Both the position numbers and the translations under genes were made by a program. From NCBI GenBank assembly GCA_001414325.1, contig LLKB01000006.1, positions 230,436 through 294,435 on the forward strand: a DNA stretch of 64,000 bases, written 5' to 3'. The stretch is from Butyribacter intestini (GTDB lineage Bacteria > Bacillota > Clostridia > Lachnospirales > Lachnospiraceae). How positions within the stretch are numbered: position 1 is the first letter of the stretch; every line of letters begins with the position of its first letter. Shown here one piece after another: positions 38,732-48,070 of this stretch. Below the pieces are notes generated by a model. That model had not been told where the DNA came from. It ran no database searches and was given only the letters and a program-made list of their open reading frames with translations.

Positions 38732-39913
38732 TTATAATTGAATCGAAAAAAGTTTCCGATCTTTATCGTTGAATACTACATCTTTTTCATATTTAAAACC
38801 AAGTTTTTCAGCTGTTTTGATAGAGCGGCTATTGTCATGGTCGATGACGACAACTATACGGTTCATGTCCAGGTTTTCTTTTGCATATCTTAAAGCTGCC
38901 TCACAGCATTCTAATGCATAGCCATAGCCCCAGTGCTCACTGTCAAGCAGATAAGAGAGCATTATTTCGTCTTTGCCGTCTATGGTTTCATTTTCAAAGC
39001 CACATCTTCCTATTAGTTTTTTACTTGTCTTGCCAAATACTCCCCAAAGACCATAGCCGTAAAAAGAATAGACTTTCTGTATATAGGCTTTTTGTTTTTC
39101 TATTTCAGCGTCAAGATAATCGTCTATATTGTCTATGTACTTTCTTACCTGAGGGTCAGAGTATATAGTATATATCTGGGGTATATCTGATACGGCAAGT
39201 TCTCTTATGATAAGTCGTTTTGTCGATGCTATAGTTATCGGTTTTCCATGTGAGCGTAACAATGTGTTTTCGATAAATGTCTTGTCAATGCTGTCAAAAG
39301 ACTCGATGAGCACATCTGCTTTGTAGAGATTCTGTGGCTTTACGGCATCTGGAGAAGAAAAACCTATGCAGGTGACATTACATTCTTTCGCTGCCTTTAC
39401 ACCATTTTCTGAATCCTCGATTATAACGGTATCCTCAAGTGATGCACCGAGTTTTTCAAGTGCAAGGAGAAATGTGTCAGGTGCAGGTTTTGGATGTTTG
39501 ACTTGTGATGCTGACACGAGTTTTTCAAAGTATTTTTTTATACCGAGTTTTTTTACTACAGTTTCAATCTCTTTAGGTGAAGATGATGAAGCTATTGCAA
39601 GTTGTATGCCGTCTCTGTAAAGCCTTTTGATAAGCTCTATGACACCGGGAACAGCGATATAGCCTTCTTTTTCATGCATTTCTTTTTTGGTCTTGTTTAA
39701 TTTTTCAAGAAGTTCATCTGTTGATATATCGAGAGAAAAATCTTTAATAGCTGTCTCTGCCATTTTTTTAGTTGAACTTCCTATAAATGAATAGCAATAT
39801 TCTATATCAACATCAGCACCAAGCTCCTTAAATGTCCTGACTGCTGCTTTTGCGTGTTGTGGTTCACTGTCTATGATAACGCCATCCATGTCAAATATAA
39901 TAGTTTTTAACAT
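38732..39913 (-). CDS. HAD phosphatase/phosphoglucomutase-like domain fused to a GNAT acetyltransferase
   Basis: 393 aa from the ATG at 39913, with GGGGG about 9 bases upstream. The N-terminal ~215 residues are a HAD-IA enzyme of the beta-phosphoglucomutase type. The nucleophile loop is IIFDMDGVIIDSEP, motif II IASSSSPKEI, and the motif III/IV region KPAPDTFLLALEKLG with VIIEDSENGVKAA. From about residue 230 a RimJ-like GNAT domain follows (TKRLIIRELAVSDIPQIY, HWGYGYALECCEAALRYA, NSRSIKTAEKLGFKYEK). Both halves keep key motifs, so both may be active. The fusion suggests a phospho-sugar or nucleotide that is dephosphorylated or isomerised and acetylated, but no substrate can be named. Confidence 0.85.
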   Translation of the reverse strand: MLKTIIFDMDGVIIDSEPQHAKAAVRTFKELGADVDIEYCYSFIGSSTKKMAETAIKDFSLDISTDELLEKLNKTKKEMHEKEGYIAVPGVIELIKRLYRDGIQLAIASSSSPKEIETVVKKLGIKKYFEKLVSASQVKHPKPAPDTFLLALEKLGASLEDTVIIEDSENGVKAAKECNVTCIGFSSPDAVKPQNLYKADVLIESFDSIDKTFIENTLLRSHGKPITIASTKRLIIRELAVSDIPQIYTIYSDPQVRKYIDNIDDYLDAEIEKQKAYIQKVYSFYGYGLWGVFGKTSKKLIGRCGFENETIDGKDEIMLSYLLDSEHWGYGYALECCEAALRYAKENLDMNRIVVVIDHDNSRSIKTAEKLGFKYEKDVVFNDKDRKLFSIQL

Positions 39914-40008
39914 AATCATCCGCCCCCTTTTTACGCTGTCTGTTTTTAGTTGTTGCAATAAACAGTATTGGTTTAATTTACATCTGTTTTTTTATTCTCT
40001 TTTTTGTT

Positions 40009-40037
40009 ATAATATCATATGTGTATGTTAGGGTCAA
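40009..40037 (-). promoter_or_regulatory. Promoter of the HAD-GNAT gene
   Basis: On the minus strand TTGACC (40037-40032), a 17-bp spacer and TATTAT (40014-40009), about 95 bp upstream of the start codon. Confidence 0.65.
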
Positions 40038-40066
40038 AAGATATTTTATTTTAGATAAATATAAGC

Positions 40067-40154
40067 GTAACAGTTCTACCATAAAAAGATACTTAACAAT
40101 ACAATGAACAAGCTCATTGTATTGCCAATTATCTTTTTATGACTGAACTGTTAC
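40067..40154. repeat. 88-bp nested palindromic repeat, copy 1
   Basis: Three nested inverted pairs: GTAACAGTTC (40067-40076) with GAACTGTTAC (40145-40154), CATAAAAAGATA (40080-40091) with TATCTTTTTATG (40130-40141), and AATACAATGA (40098-40107) with TCATTGTATT (40114-40123). A second, interrupted copy lies at 63011-63180. It sits in the leader of the DUF1015 gene and would fold into one long hairpin as DNA cruciform or RNA. Confidence 0.85.
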
Positions 40155-40194
40155 ATATAAGTAAAAAGTTATAGAAAAATGGAGGAAAAGTATT

Positions 40195-41433
40195 ATGGCA
40201 GTAATTAAACCGTTTGTTGCAATAAGACCGGATACAGATGTCGCAGACAGGGTTGCAGCATTACCTTATGATGTTTATAACAGGGCGGAGGCAGCAGAAG
40301 AGGTGATAAGAGAACCTTTATCTTTTTTGAAGATAGACAGGGCAGAAACTCAGTTTGATGACAGTGTTGATACATATGCACCGCAGGTTTATGACAAGGC
40401 AAAAGAAATTTTTGAGAGTATGGTGGCAGACGGCATATATGTAACGGATGAGGACGAGTGTTATTATATTTACAGACTTACGATGGATGGAAGAGAGCAG
40501 ACGGGGATTGTTGCATGTGCAAGTGTTGACGATTATGTAAATAATGTTATTAAAAAGCATGAAAATACAAGAGAGGAAAAGGAACAGGATCGTATCAGAC
40601 ATGTAGATACATTAAGTGCACAGACAGGACCTATCTTTCTTGCATACAGATCTAAAAAAGCAATAAATGATGTAGTGTCAAAAGTCATGACTGAGGAAAG
40701 TCCGCTTTATGATTTTACGGCGGTTGACGGCATAGGTCATACAGTATGGAAGATTGCTGAAAGTAAAGAGGTTGAGATTATCAAAAATGCGTTTGCAGGT
40801 ATTGGAGAGATATACATAGCAGATGGACATCACAGAGCAGCTTCTGCGGTAAAAGTCGGATTAAAGAGAAGAAAAGAAAATCCTGGTTATGACGGAACGG
40901 AGGAATTTAATTATTTCTTATCAGTGCTTTTCCCGGATGACCAGCTTATGATAATGGATTATAACCGCACGGTAAAGGATCTGAATGGACTTTCAGAGGA
41001 TGAATTTATCGAAAAAATCAAAGATAATTTTGAGGTCACAACTTTAAGTGAAGCAAAACATCCTGACAAAAAAGGTAAGGTTTCAATGTATTTATCAGGA
41101 AAATGGTATATGCTTTCTGCAAAGAAAGAGCTTCTTGAGATAAATGACCCTGTATTGTCGCTCGATGTTTCACTGTTACAGAATTATCTTCTTGAACCGG
41201 TTCTTGGAATAAAAGATCCGAGAACAGATGAGAGAATAGATTTTATCGGTGGTATAAGAGGTCTTAAGGAACTTGAAAAGCGTGCTGATTCAGATATGAA
41301 AGTATCATTTGCAATGTATCCTACATCTATATCAGAATTGTTTGATGTGGCAGATGCAGGTCTTTTAATGCCACCTAAGAGTACATGGTTTGAGCCAAAG
41401 CTCAGGAGCGGTCTTTTTATTCACAGGATTTAA
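40195..41433 (+). CDS. DUF1015 family protein
   Basis: 412 aa, soluble. The N-terminus AVIKPFVAIRPDTDVADRV with VAALPYDVYNRAEA, the central IYIADGHHRAASAVKVG near residue 208 and the C-terminal FIGGIRGLKELEK region are diagnostic of DUF1015. The family is widespread in Firmicutes and often encoded near serine biosynthesis genes; its reaction is not established to my knowledge. The His-rich ADGHHR motif suggests a catalytic or metal site. Start ATG 40195 behind GGAGGAAAAG. The palindromic repeat lies between it and the divergent HAD-GNAT gene. Confidence 0.9.
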   Translation: MAVIKPFVAIRPDTDVADRVAALPYDVYNRAEAAEEVIREPLSFLKIDRAETQFDDSVDTYAPQVYDKAKEIFESMVADGIYVTDEDECYYIYRLTMDGREQTGIVACASVDDYVNNVIKKHENTREEKEQDRIRHVDTLSAQTGPIFLAYRSKKAINDVVSKVMTEESPLYDFTAVDGIGHTVWKIAESKEVEIIKNAFAGIGEIYIADGHHRAASAVKVGLKRRKENPGYDGTEEFNYFLSVLFPDDQLMIMDYNRTVKDLNGLSEDEFIEKIKDNFEVTTLSEAKHPDKKGKVSMYLSGKWYMLSAKKELLEINDPVLSLDVSLLQNYLLEPVLGIKDPRTDERIDFIGGIRGLKELEKRADSDMKVSFAMYPTSISELFDVADAGLLMPPKSTWFEPKLRSGLFIHRI

Positions 41434-41538
41434 TATTACAGGCAAGTCCCAAAGCTTTTGTTGCGTATGGTAATAAGTGGTGGAAAATCATTTATTGAGA
41501 AGATATAGAGAGTGCATAACGGTAAACAGGAGGGATTT

Positions 41539-42438
41539 ATGTTATATACAAGAGGGCTTTTAAGCTCAGCAGCGGGTGTCGTGGAGCAGTCGGCAAGTGG
41601 AAAGGCGATAGGTGTCGATGAACTTCAGAAAGTCATGAATTCATCTGCATCTGATGAGCAGAAAACAAGCTTTTTTATACAATATCTGCTTAGCCAGAGA
41701 GAGTGGCTGCTTGATTTTGCAAAGACGCTTCTGATAGCGGTAATTGTTTTTGTTATTGGAAGAAAACTTGTCAAACTGGCTCTCAAGGTTACAAAAAAGA
41801 CTATGGAGCGTAAGGCGGTAGAGATAAGTGTTCAAAAGTTTGTTATGTCACTTGCTACATTTGCCTATAATATTCTACTCCTGATGGTTATAGCAGGAAT
41901 AATCGGCATAGGTACAAGTTCTATTGTTGCGGTTCTTGGTTCGGCAGGATTGGCGGTTGGTCTTGCATTACAGGGAAGTCTTTCAAATCTTGCAGGCGGT
42001 GTGCTTATACTTCTTTTGAAGCCTTTTAGAGTGGGAGATTATATAATCACTGCCGGTGCTGAGGGAACGGTTATGAGTATAGATATATTTTATACAAGGA
42101 TAGCCACCACGGATAACAAGGTTGTCGTTATACCGAACGGTACCATTTCAAACTCAAATGTCACAAATACAACTAAGCAGGACGAAAGAATGCTTGTGTT
42201 AGAGTTTACGGTTTCTTTAGATGCAAATATCGAGGAAGTTAAAACTGAGATAATGAAGCTTATCGAGGGCAACGAAAGGATACTTCATGAAATGAACAGA
42301 TGTGTTGTTGTTGATAAACTTACACCGGTCAACATAAAGATGCAGGCAAAGGCATGGACAAAGAGCGAAGATTACTGGGATGTAAAGTATCTTTTACTTG
42401 AGCAGATAAGTATTGTGTTGCAAGGATTCAGGGGATAG
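41539..42438 (+). CDS. Small-conductance mechanosensitive channel, MscS family
   Basis: 299 aa from ATG 41539, with AGGAGGG upstream; an in-frame GTG at 41512 has no such site. Three helices: about residues 50-70, 95-118 and the pore helix near 120-150. The pore-lining and beta-domain signature VGLALQGSLSNLAGGVLILL continues into KPFRVGDYI, followed by IPNGTISNSNVTN. It releases osmolytes on hypo-osmotic shock. The N-terminus is short, as in the minimal MscS type. Confidence 0.92.
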   Translation: MLYTRGLLSSAAGVVEQSASGKAIGVDELQKVMNSSASDEQKTSFFIQYLLSQREWLLDFAKTLLIAVIVFVIGRKLVKLALKVTKKTMERKAVEISVQKFVMSLATFAYNILLLMVIAGIIGIGTSSIVAVLGSAGLAVGLALQGSLSNLAGGVLILLLKPFRVGDYIITAGAEGTVMSIDIFYTRIATTDNKVVVIPNGTISNSNVTNTTKQDERMLVLEFTVSLDANIEEVKTEIMKLIEGNERILHEMNRCVVVDKLTPVNIKMQAKAWTKSEDYWDVKYLLLEQISIVLQGFRG

Positions 42439-42563
42439 GGTATAATTAAATGTGTTTTGAGAATGCAGATAAGCAAAGTGAATGTATTCATGGGAAAGCA
42501 GCGAAAGCGGATTGCAAATGTCTGCATTGTCATTAAAAAATGAAAGAAAGCTGGTGAGATTAA

Positions 42564-43505
42564 GTGGTTAAGTATTACAGGACAGATGATAAAAAGATAT
42601 ATGAGGTTTCTGAACTTACTCAGGGAATCTGGATTGATATGGTAAACCCGACGGTTTCTGAAGGTGAGGAAGTAGCAGAAAAATTAAATATAGATATTCA
42701 GGATCTGTTGGCAGCACTTGATGAAGAGGAAAGCTCGCGTGTGGAGCTTGAGGATGGATACACACTTATTCTCATTGATATACCTACGACTGAGATAAGA
42801 CACGATAAAGAAGCATATACTACTATACCACTTGGTATCATACTTACATCAGATACGATTATTACTGTCTGTACTGAGGAGACTTCTATATTGCAAGCAT
42901 TTGTAAATGGAAGGGTAAAGGAGTTTAGTACAAAGAAAAAACTCAGATTTGTTTATCAGATATTGTTTAGAGTGGCATCATCCTATCAGACCAGCCTTAG
43001 GGTTATAGATAAGAAGCGTACTGAAATAGAGGAGAGAATCGATGATGATACGGAAGATATAGACCTTATAGATCTCCATGCCTTAGAGTCAACGCTTGTT
43101 TACTTTGCAACATCGCTTCGTGCAAATGCCGTTGTAATGGACAGACTGACAAGATATAAAAGACTTGAGCAGTATCCTGATGATAAGGACTTGCTTGATG
43201 ATGTAATTGTCGAGAACCAGCAGGCTATTGAGATGACAAGCATATACAGAGATATAGTAAACGGAACAAGAGAACTTATGTCATCAGTTATTGACAACAG
43301 ACTGAATAATGTAATGAAGACGCTTACGATAGTTACGCTCGTCATGGGTATTCCAACTCTTATTTCAGGAATATATGGAATGAACGTAAATTCAAAATGG
43401 GTTCCGTTTTCAAATACACCGTTTGGTTTTGGGATTATTTGTGGAGTGATACTTATTGTGTGTGCAGTTATGCTTATAGTATTAAAAAAGAAAAAGTTTT
43501 TGTAG
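42564..43505 (+). CDS. corA: CorA family magnesium/divalent cation transporter
   Basis: 313 aa starting at GTG 42564, with GGTGAG at 42553-42558. The large cytoplasmic N-terminal domain is followed by a long helix (VIDKKRTEIEERIDDDTEDIDLIDL). Two C-terminal membrane helices flank the selectivity motif YGMNVNSKW. The stop codon lies inside the stem of a strong terminator. Mg2+ is the likely substrate; Co2+ or Zn2+ is possible in this family. Confidence 0.92.
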   Translation: MVKYYRTDDKKIYEVSELTQGIWIDMVNPTVSEGEEVAEKLNIDIQDLLAALDEEESSRVELEDGYTLILIDIPTTEIRHDKEAYTTIPLGIILTSDTIITVCTEETSILQAFVNGRVKEFSTKKKLRFVYQILFRVASSYQTSLRVIDKKRTEIEERIDDDTEDIDLIDLHALESTLVYFATSLRANAVVMDRLTRYKRLEQYPDDKDLLDDVIVENQQAIEMTSIYRDIVNGTRELMSSVIDNRLNNVMKTLTIVTLVMGIPTLISGIYGMNVNSKWVPFSNTPFGFGIICGVILIVCAVMLIVLKKKKFL

Positions 43506-43535
43506 GCTGTAGCCTGCAAAAACTTTTTCTTTTTT
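43491..43535 (+). terminator. Rho-independent terminator overlapping the corA stop
   Basis: An 18-bp stem (43491-43508 with 43511-43528, one G-T pair) closes a 2-base spacer and is followed by CTTTTTTA. Its left arm includes the last corA codons. Confidence 0.88.
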
Positions 43536-43540
43536 AGTTA

Positions 43541-43599
43541 TAGCAAAATGTTCGTAACATAGTAGAAAGGAGCAAAACGCTGGTTTTGCTCCTTTCTAC
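43541..43599. repeat. Dispersed GCTG-loop repeat, copy 1
   Basis: An AATGTTCGTAACATAGTAG head leads into a perfect 17-bp stem (43562-43578 with 43583-43599) closed by a GCTG loop. The same head and AGCAAAACGCTGGTTTTGCT core recur at 43602, 54158 and 58653. It lies between the convergent corA and argH genes. Confidence 0.85.
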
Positions 43600-43601
43600 A
43601 G

Positions 43602-43691
43602 TATAGTGAAATGCTCGTAAAATAGTATGATACCAACAAGAATTGCTTTGCAATTCTTGGGGAGCAAAACGCTGGTTTTGCTCTTTTCTAC
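43602..43691. repeat. Dispersed GCTG-loop repeat, copy 2 with extra hairpin
   Basis: Head AATGCTCGTAAAATAGTATGATACC, an inserted perfect 10-bp hairpin (CAAGAATTGC at 43637-43646 with GCAATTCTTG at 43650-43659), then the GAGCAAAAC-GCTG-GTTTTGCTC core. Its right end reaches the argH stop codon and may terminate argH transcripts. Confidence 0.85.
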
Positions 43692-45061
43692 CCAGCAAGA
43701 TATTCGTCATATAATTTTATAACATCACGCATAGCCTGTGGTCCCGGTGCACCGATTGTGTTTCGTTTATCGACACAGGTTTCCATGCTTATTGCATCGT
43801 ATATATCTTCTTCAAATACAGGGCTTATCGCTTTGTATTCGTCAAGAGTCATTTCTCCAAGTGATATATTTTTGTCTATGCAGTAAAGTACAAGCTGACC
43901 AATAATTCCGTGTGCATCCCTGAATGGAACACCGTGTTTAACAAGATAATCTGCGGCATCAGTAGCATTTGTAAATCCGCCTTCTGCACTTGCACGCATA
44001 CGGTCTTTATTGAATGTCATTGTGTCGAGCATACCGTTGAAAAGAAGAATACATCCCTTTGTAGTGTCGATGGCATCAAATACAAATTCTTTGTCCTCCT
44101 GCATATCTTTGTTGTATGCAAGTGAAAGACCTTTCATTGTAGTGAGAAGTGAAGTAAGTGAGCCATAAACCCTGCCTGTCTTTCCACGCACAAGCTCGGC
44201 AATGTCAGGGTTTTTCTTCTGCGGCATAATACTGCTGCCGGTTGAGTATGAATCATCTATCTCAATATATCTGTACTCGTTTGTGTTCCAGATGATTATC
44301 TCCTCACAAAAACGGCTTAAATGCATCATTATAATAGACATCGCACATGAAAATTCGATGAGATAATCTCTGTCAGAAACGGAGTCCATACTGTTTAATG
44401 TAGGACCGTAAAAACCAAGGAGCTCTGCTGTTCTCTCTCTGTTTAATGGATATGTAGTGCCGGCAAGTGCACCTGAGCCAAGTGGGCAGTAGTTCATGCG
44501 TTCATATATATCTTTAAGGCGTGAGCGGTCTCTTTTAAACATCTCAAAATATGCACCCATGTGATGTGCGAGAGTTATAGGCTGTGCTTTCTGGAGATGA
44601 GTAAATCCCGGTATTATAGTGTCAAGATTTTCTTTCATTATCTTTAAGAGACTATTAAGAAGATTTTTGAGAAGCTTATCCATCTCAAGGACTTCTTTCC
44701 TTGTATAGAGTTTCATATCAAGTGCAACCTGGTCGTTACGGCTTCTTCCGGTGTGAAGTTTCTTTCCGGCATCACCGACACGCTCGATAAGATGAGCTTC
44801 TACAAAACTGTGTATATCCTCATGCTCCTCATTGATTATGAGTTTTCCAGATTTTATATCTTCAAGAATTGATTTAAGACCTCCGATTATAGTGTCTTTG
44901 TCTTCATCAGAGATTATCTTCTGCTCAGCGAGCATAGTTACATGAGCGATACTTCCTGTTATGTCTTCCTCATAAAATTTTTGGTCAAATGAGAGTGATG
45001 CATTGAAATTGTGCACGAGTTGGTTGGTTTCCTTTGTGAATCGTCCTCCCCAAAGTTTCAT
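43688..45061 (-). CDS. argH: Argininosuccinate lyase
   Basis: 457 aa, the normal length. [20 protein letters not shown] opens the protein. [14 protein letters not shown] near residue 105, [13 protein letters not shown] near 155 and the fumarase/aspartase-family signature [19 protein letters not shown] near 278 are all intact, including the catalytic Ser in the mobile loop. It cleaves argininosuccinate to arginine and fumarate. No argG partner lies next to it here. GGAGG precedes the ATG. Confidence 0.97.
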   Translation of the reverse strand: MKLWGGRFTKETNQLVHNFNASLSFDQKFYEEDITGSIAHVTMLAEQKIISDEDKDTIIGGLKSILEDIKSGKLIINEEHEDIHSFVEAHLIERVGDAGKKLHTGRSRNDQVALDMKLYTRKEVLEMDKLLKNLLNSLLKIMKENLDTIIPGFTHLQKAQPITLAHHMGAYFEMFKRDRSRLKDIYERMNYCPLGSGALAGTTYPLNRERTAELLGFYGPTLNSMDSVSDRDYLIEFSCAMSIIMMHLSRFCEEIIIWNTNEYRYIEIDDSYSTGSSIMPQKKNPDIAELVRGKTGRVYGSLTSLLTTMKGLSLAYNKDMQEDKEFVFDAIDTTKGCILLFNGMLDTMTFNKDRMRASAEGGFTNATDAADYLVKHGVPFRDAHGIIGQLVLYCIDKNISLGEMTLDEYKAISPVFEEDIYDAISMETCVDKRNTIGAPGPQAMRDVIKLYDEYLAG

Positions 45062-45106
45062 ATTGGTTGTTCCTCCGTTTCAGTTATAATGTCAGGTAAT
45101 TGTTAA

Positions 45107-45137
45107 AATACCGAAATGGAATATCCACTTCGGTATT
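45107..45137 (-). terminator. Terminator-like hairpin between the 88-aa gene and argH
   Basis: A 13-bp stem (45125-45137 with 45107-45119; a G-T pair when read on the minus strand) closes a 5-base loop and is followed on the minus strand by TTTAACAATT. It would attenuate or end the transcript of the small gene at 45476. Confidence 0.5.
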
Positions 45138-45209
45138 CTTGTAATTATAATATTTGCCTAAGTCTAAAATATATATTAAAATTAGATAATAGATCATATC
45201 AAATATATA

Positions 45210-45476
45210 TTAGTCCTCAGCCTCAGGTTCTCCGTCAGAGAACTCGATATAGTCATCGTCAAAATCATCTGAGTAATCATCAGGATCAAAATCCTCAAGA
45301 TAATCAGGTGTGAGATACTTATAAACCGCAAATGCGATACCTGCTACGGCTGCAATCGCACCGAGTACGGCAAGAACGATAACGATAGCGTTTTTGTTCT
45401 TTTCTTCAAGTTCTTTTTTGTGTAATAATTCAGAAACTTTTGCTGCATTGATCAAATCTTCAAATTTGTTGCTCAT
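45210..45476 (-). CDS. Small membrane protein with acidic tail
   Basis: 88 aa from ATG 45476, whose AAAGG site lies 9 bases upstream; the ATG at 45485 overlaps that site. A lysine/glutamate-rich N-terminal helix (KVSELLHKKELEEKNKN) is followed by one membrane helix (AIVIVLAVLGAIAAVAGIAF). A very acidic C-terminus (DFDPDDYSDDFDDD) ends the protein. No enzyme motif. Small single-helix proteins of this design are common in Lachnospiraceae but their job is unknown. Confidence 0.7.
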   Translation of the reverse strand: MSNKFEDLINAAKVSELLHKKELEEKNKNAIVIVLAVLGAIAAVAGIAFAVYKYLTPDYLEDFDPDDYSDDFDDDYIEFSDGEPEAED

Positions 45477-45519
45477 AATCCCCATCCTTTCTTCTTAAAA
45501 AATGTCTGTTGAAATATAT

Positions 45520-45570
45520 CACAAATTCGCAAGGCAAGAGAAGGTGTTATCTTCTTGTACCGAATTTGTG
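45520..45570. repeat. 51-bp imperfect hairpin
   Basis: CACAAATTCG at 45520-45529 pairs with CGAATTTGTG at 45561-45570. Inner CAAGAGAAG can partly pair with the CTTCTTG-containing arm. It lies between pcrA and the 88-aa gene and may serve as a 3' stabilising stem for the pcrA transcript. No T-tract. Confidence 0.45.
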
Positions 45571-45670
45571 AACGATAAAATCATATAGCACGAAGTGCGG
45601 CAGATGCGATGCATCTGGATTTTGTCATTATTATATCATAAGATAACCGTTATATCTAGTAGTATAATAG

Positions 45671-48055
45671 TTATTTTTTCTTAAGTTTTGCAAAGGAAGC
45701 CATCATTTTGCGTGTGGTTTGGTTGTTAAATTCAACAGTCACCATATAATCACCTGAATGCTCAGTCATATCCTTGACTACACCTTCTCCAAACTTGATG
45801 TGTGAAACTCTGTCACCTGTTTTATAATCAGGCGTGGAAGAGGAAGCAGTGGCAGCCTTAGTGTTTCCGAAGCCCTTTTTGATAAGAGGATTGTCCAGGA
45901 GTCCGATGCCTGATGCCTGATGCTGTTTTTGTTTTACTTTTTTTTCCGCAAGCGGATTCCAGGTTGTGGCTGCTGCATCTGGTTTTTTATATATCGGAGT
46001 CTGCTGCATTTTTGGCTGCATTTTGAGGAAGTCTGCCGCACTGTAGCTTCCGGATGTTTTTTTTGCAGACTGCGTGGTCTGTTGTTTTGCCGGACCTGTT
46101 TGCTTGATAAGATAGCGGGGTATCTCATCTATAAAGCGTGATGGTCTGTAGAATTGCATTTCGCCGTTTCTAAACCTTGCTTTAGCACAACTGAGTGAAA
46201 GTTTTTTCTTTGCACGCGTTATGCCTACATAGCAGAGTCGCCTTTCTTCCTCCATCTCCTCAGGGTCATCACCTGTTACTGCCATATATCCTGGAAAGAT
46301 GCCGTCTTCCATGCCGACAAGGTAGACATACGGAAATTCAAGACCTTTTGCACTGTGAAGTGTCATAAGGAGAACAAGGTCATTACTCTCATCCACATTG
46401 TCAATATCAGCTACAAGAGCTATCTCCTCAAGAAAACCGCTAAGCGATGGTTCTTCATCGTCACAGCTTTCAATGTATGATGCAATCTTGTTGACAAGTT
46501 CCTCGATATTTTCTATACGGCCTTTTGCTTCCTCGGTATCTTCTTCCTCAAGAAGCTTTACATAACCTGTTTCGTCGATGATTTCTTTTATGAGATCATC
46601 AAGACCATAGCCGTCCATCTCTAAATGTCTCTTAAATGACTCGATAAGATTTACAAAGGAATTTATCTTTCCGGTACTTCGTTTGACACCATCGATGTAA
46701 TCACAGTTTTGCAATGCTCCGTAAAAACTTGTTTCATGCTCTATGGCATAAGAGGTTATTCGGTCTATCGTTGTAAGTCCTATACCTCTTTTTGGAACAT
46801 TGATTATTCGCTTTACCGATATGTCATCAAGACCATTTTCTATCGTGCGGAGATAGGCGAGCATATCTTTTATTTCTTTACGCTGGTAGAAGTTTACAGC
46901 ACCGACTATCCTGTAAGGAATATTGTTTGTTACAAGTTTTTCCTCGAAAATACGTGACTGGGCATTTGTTCTGTAAAGAATTGCAAAGTCCTTATAGTCT
47001 GCCTGCCCGCTTCTTGTGACTGCTGCAATGGCAGCAGCGATGGAAGATGCCTCGTCATAATCGGAATCAAATTGTGAGAGATATATAAGATCACCTTTTT
47101 CGTGCTGTGTCCAGAGAGCCTTATCTTTTCTCACCTGATTGTTTTTAATAACAGCATTTGCTGCATCAAGGATGTTCTGGGTCGAACGATAGTTTTCCTC
47201 AAGTTTTATGACTTCTGTTTCAGGATAGGAGTTTTCAAAATTCAGTATGTTTTTGATGTTTGCACCACGAAATTTGTAGATGGACTGATCATCATCACCT
47301 ACCACACAAAGATTGTGCAATGTCTCACCGTTATCACCTTTTGTGCTGGCAAGAAGATGTATAAGTCTAAACTGTGCTGTGTTTGTGTCCTGATATTCAT
47401 CAACCATTATGTACTTAAATCTGTTTTGGTAATATTCAAGTATATCCGGGTTTTCTTTAAAAAGCTGTACCGTTTTACAGATAAGGTCATCAAAATCGAG
47501 TGCATTGGCATCGTGAAGCCGTCTTTCATATTCTCTGTATGCTCTTGCATAAAGTTCTTTCTGGTGGTCGCCCATCGCCATTTTTTCGTATTCCTCAGGT
47601 GAGACAAGTTCGTCTTTTGCTGAGGAGATAGCGTTCATAAAAGTTCTTTCTTTATATTTTTTCGGGTCAAGGTTAAGAAATTTGATTATCTCACGCATAA
47701 GCGTTTTCTGGTCGTCACCGTCATATATCGTAAAACTCCGTGAGTAACCGAGTGCCTCAATATTTCTTCGCAATATCCTGACGCAGGTTGAGTGAAAAGT
47801 GCTCACCCATATATCATCAGCCTGTTCTGCAAGGAGTGACTGCACACGCTCACGCATCTCACCGGCAGCCTTGTTTGTAAATGTGAGTGCTAAAATGTTC
47901 CAAGGTTTTACTCTGTATTCATTTATCAAAAAGGCTATTCTGTGTGTAAGAACCCTTGTTTTACCGGAGCCTGCACCTGCAAGTATAAGGAGAGGTCCCT
48001 GAAAATGTTTAACAGCTTTTTCCTGTTCGGGGTTCAGTCCTTCTAATATATTCAT
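45671..48055 (-). CDS. pcrA: ATP-dependent DNA helicase PcrA/UvrD
   Basis: 794 aa from ATG 48055, with GGAGG just upstream inside a longer open frame that begins at 48067. Superfamily 1 helicase: Q motif NPEQEKAV, Walker A LAGAGSGKTRVLTHR near residue 30, motif II VDEYQDTN near 225, motif III GDDDQSIYKFRGA, motif IV YRSTQ, and motifs V/VI MTLHSAKGLEFPYVYL and EERRLCYVGITRAKK. The C-terminal ~60 residues contain the PcrA Tudor-like domain (GDRVSHIKFGEGVV). Acts in repair and replication restart. Co-directional with tyrA upstream. Confidence 0.96.
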   Translation of the reverse strand: MNILEGLNPEQEKAVKHFQGPLLILAGAGSGKTRVLTHRIAFLINEYRVKPWNILALTFTNKAAGEMRERVQSLLAEQADDIWVSTFHSTCVRILRRNIEALGYSRSFTIYDGDDQKTLMREIIKFLNLDPKKYKERTFMNAISSAKDELVSPEEYEKMAMGDHQKELYARAYREYERRLHDANALDFDDLICKTVQLFKENPDILEYYQNRFKYIMVDEYQDTNTAQFRLIHLLASTKGDNGETLHNLCVVGDDDQSIYKFRGANIKNILNFENSYPETEVIKLEENYRSTQNILDAANAVIKNNQVRKDKALWTQHEKGDLIYLSQFDSDYDEASSIAAAIAAVTRSGQADYKDFAILYRTNAQSRIFEEKLVTNNIPYRIVGAVNFYQRKEIKDMLAYLRTIENGLDDISVKRIINVPKRGIGLTTIDRITSYAIEHETSFYGALQNCDYIDGVKRSTGKINSFVNLIESFKRHLEMDGYGLDDLIKEIIDETGYVKLLEEEDTEEAKGRIENIEELVNKIASYIESCDDEEPSLSGFLEEIALVADIDNVDESNDLVLLMTLHSAKGLEFPYVYLVGMEDGIFPGYMAVTGDDPEEMEEERRLCYVGITRAKKKLSLSCAKARFRNGEMQFYRPSRFIDEIPRYLIKQTGPAKQQTTQSAKKTSGSYSAADFLKMQPKMQQTPIYKKPDAAATTWNPLAEKKVKQKQHQASGIGLLDNPLIKKGFGNTKAATASSSTPDYKTGDRVSHIKFGEGVVKDMTEHSGDYMVTVEFNNQTTRKMMASFAKLKKK

Positions 48056-48070
48056 TGTTACCTCCATTTA

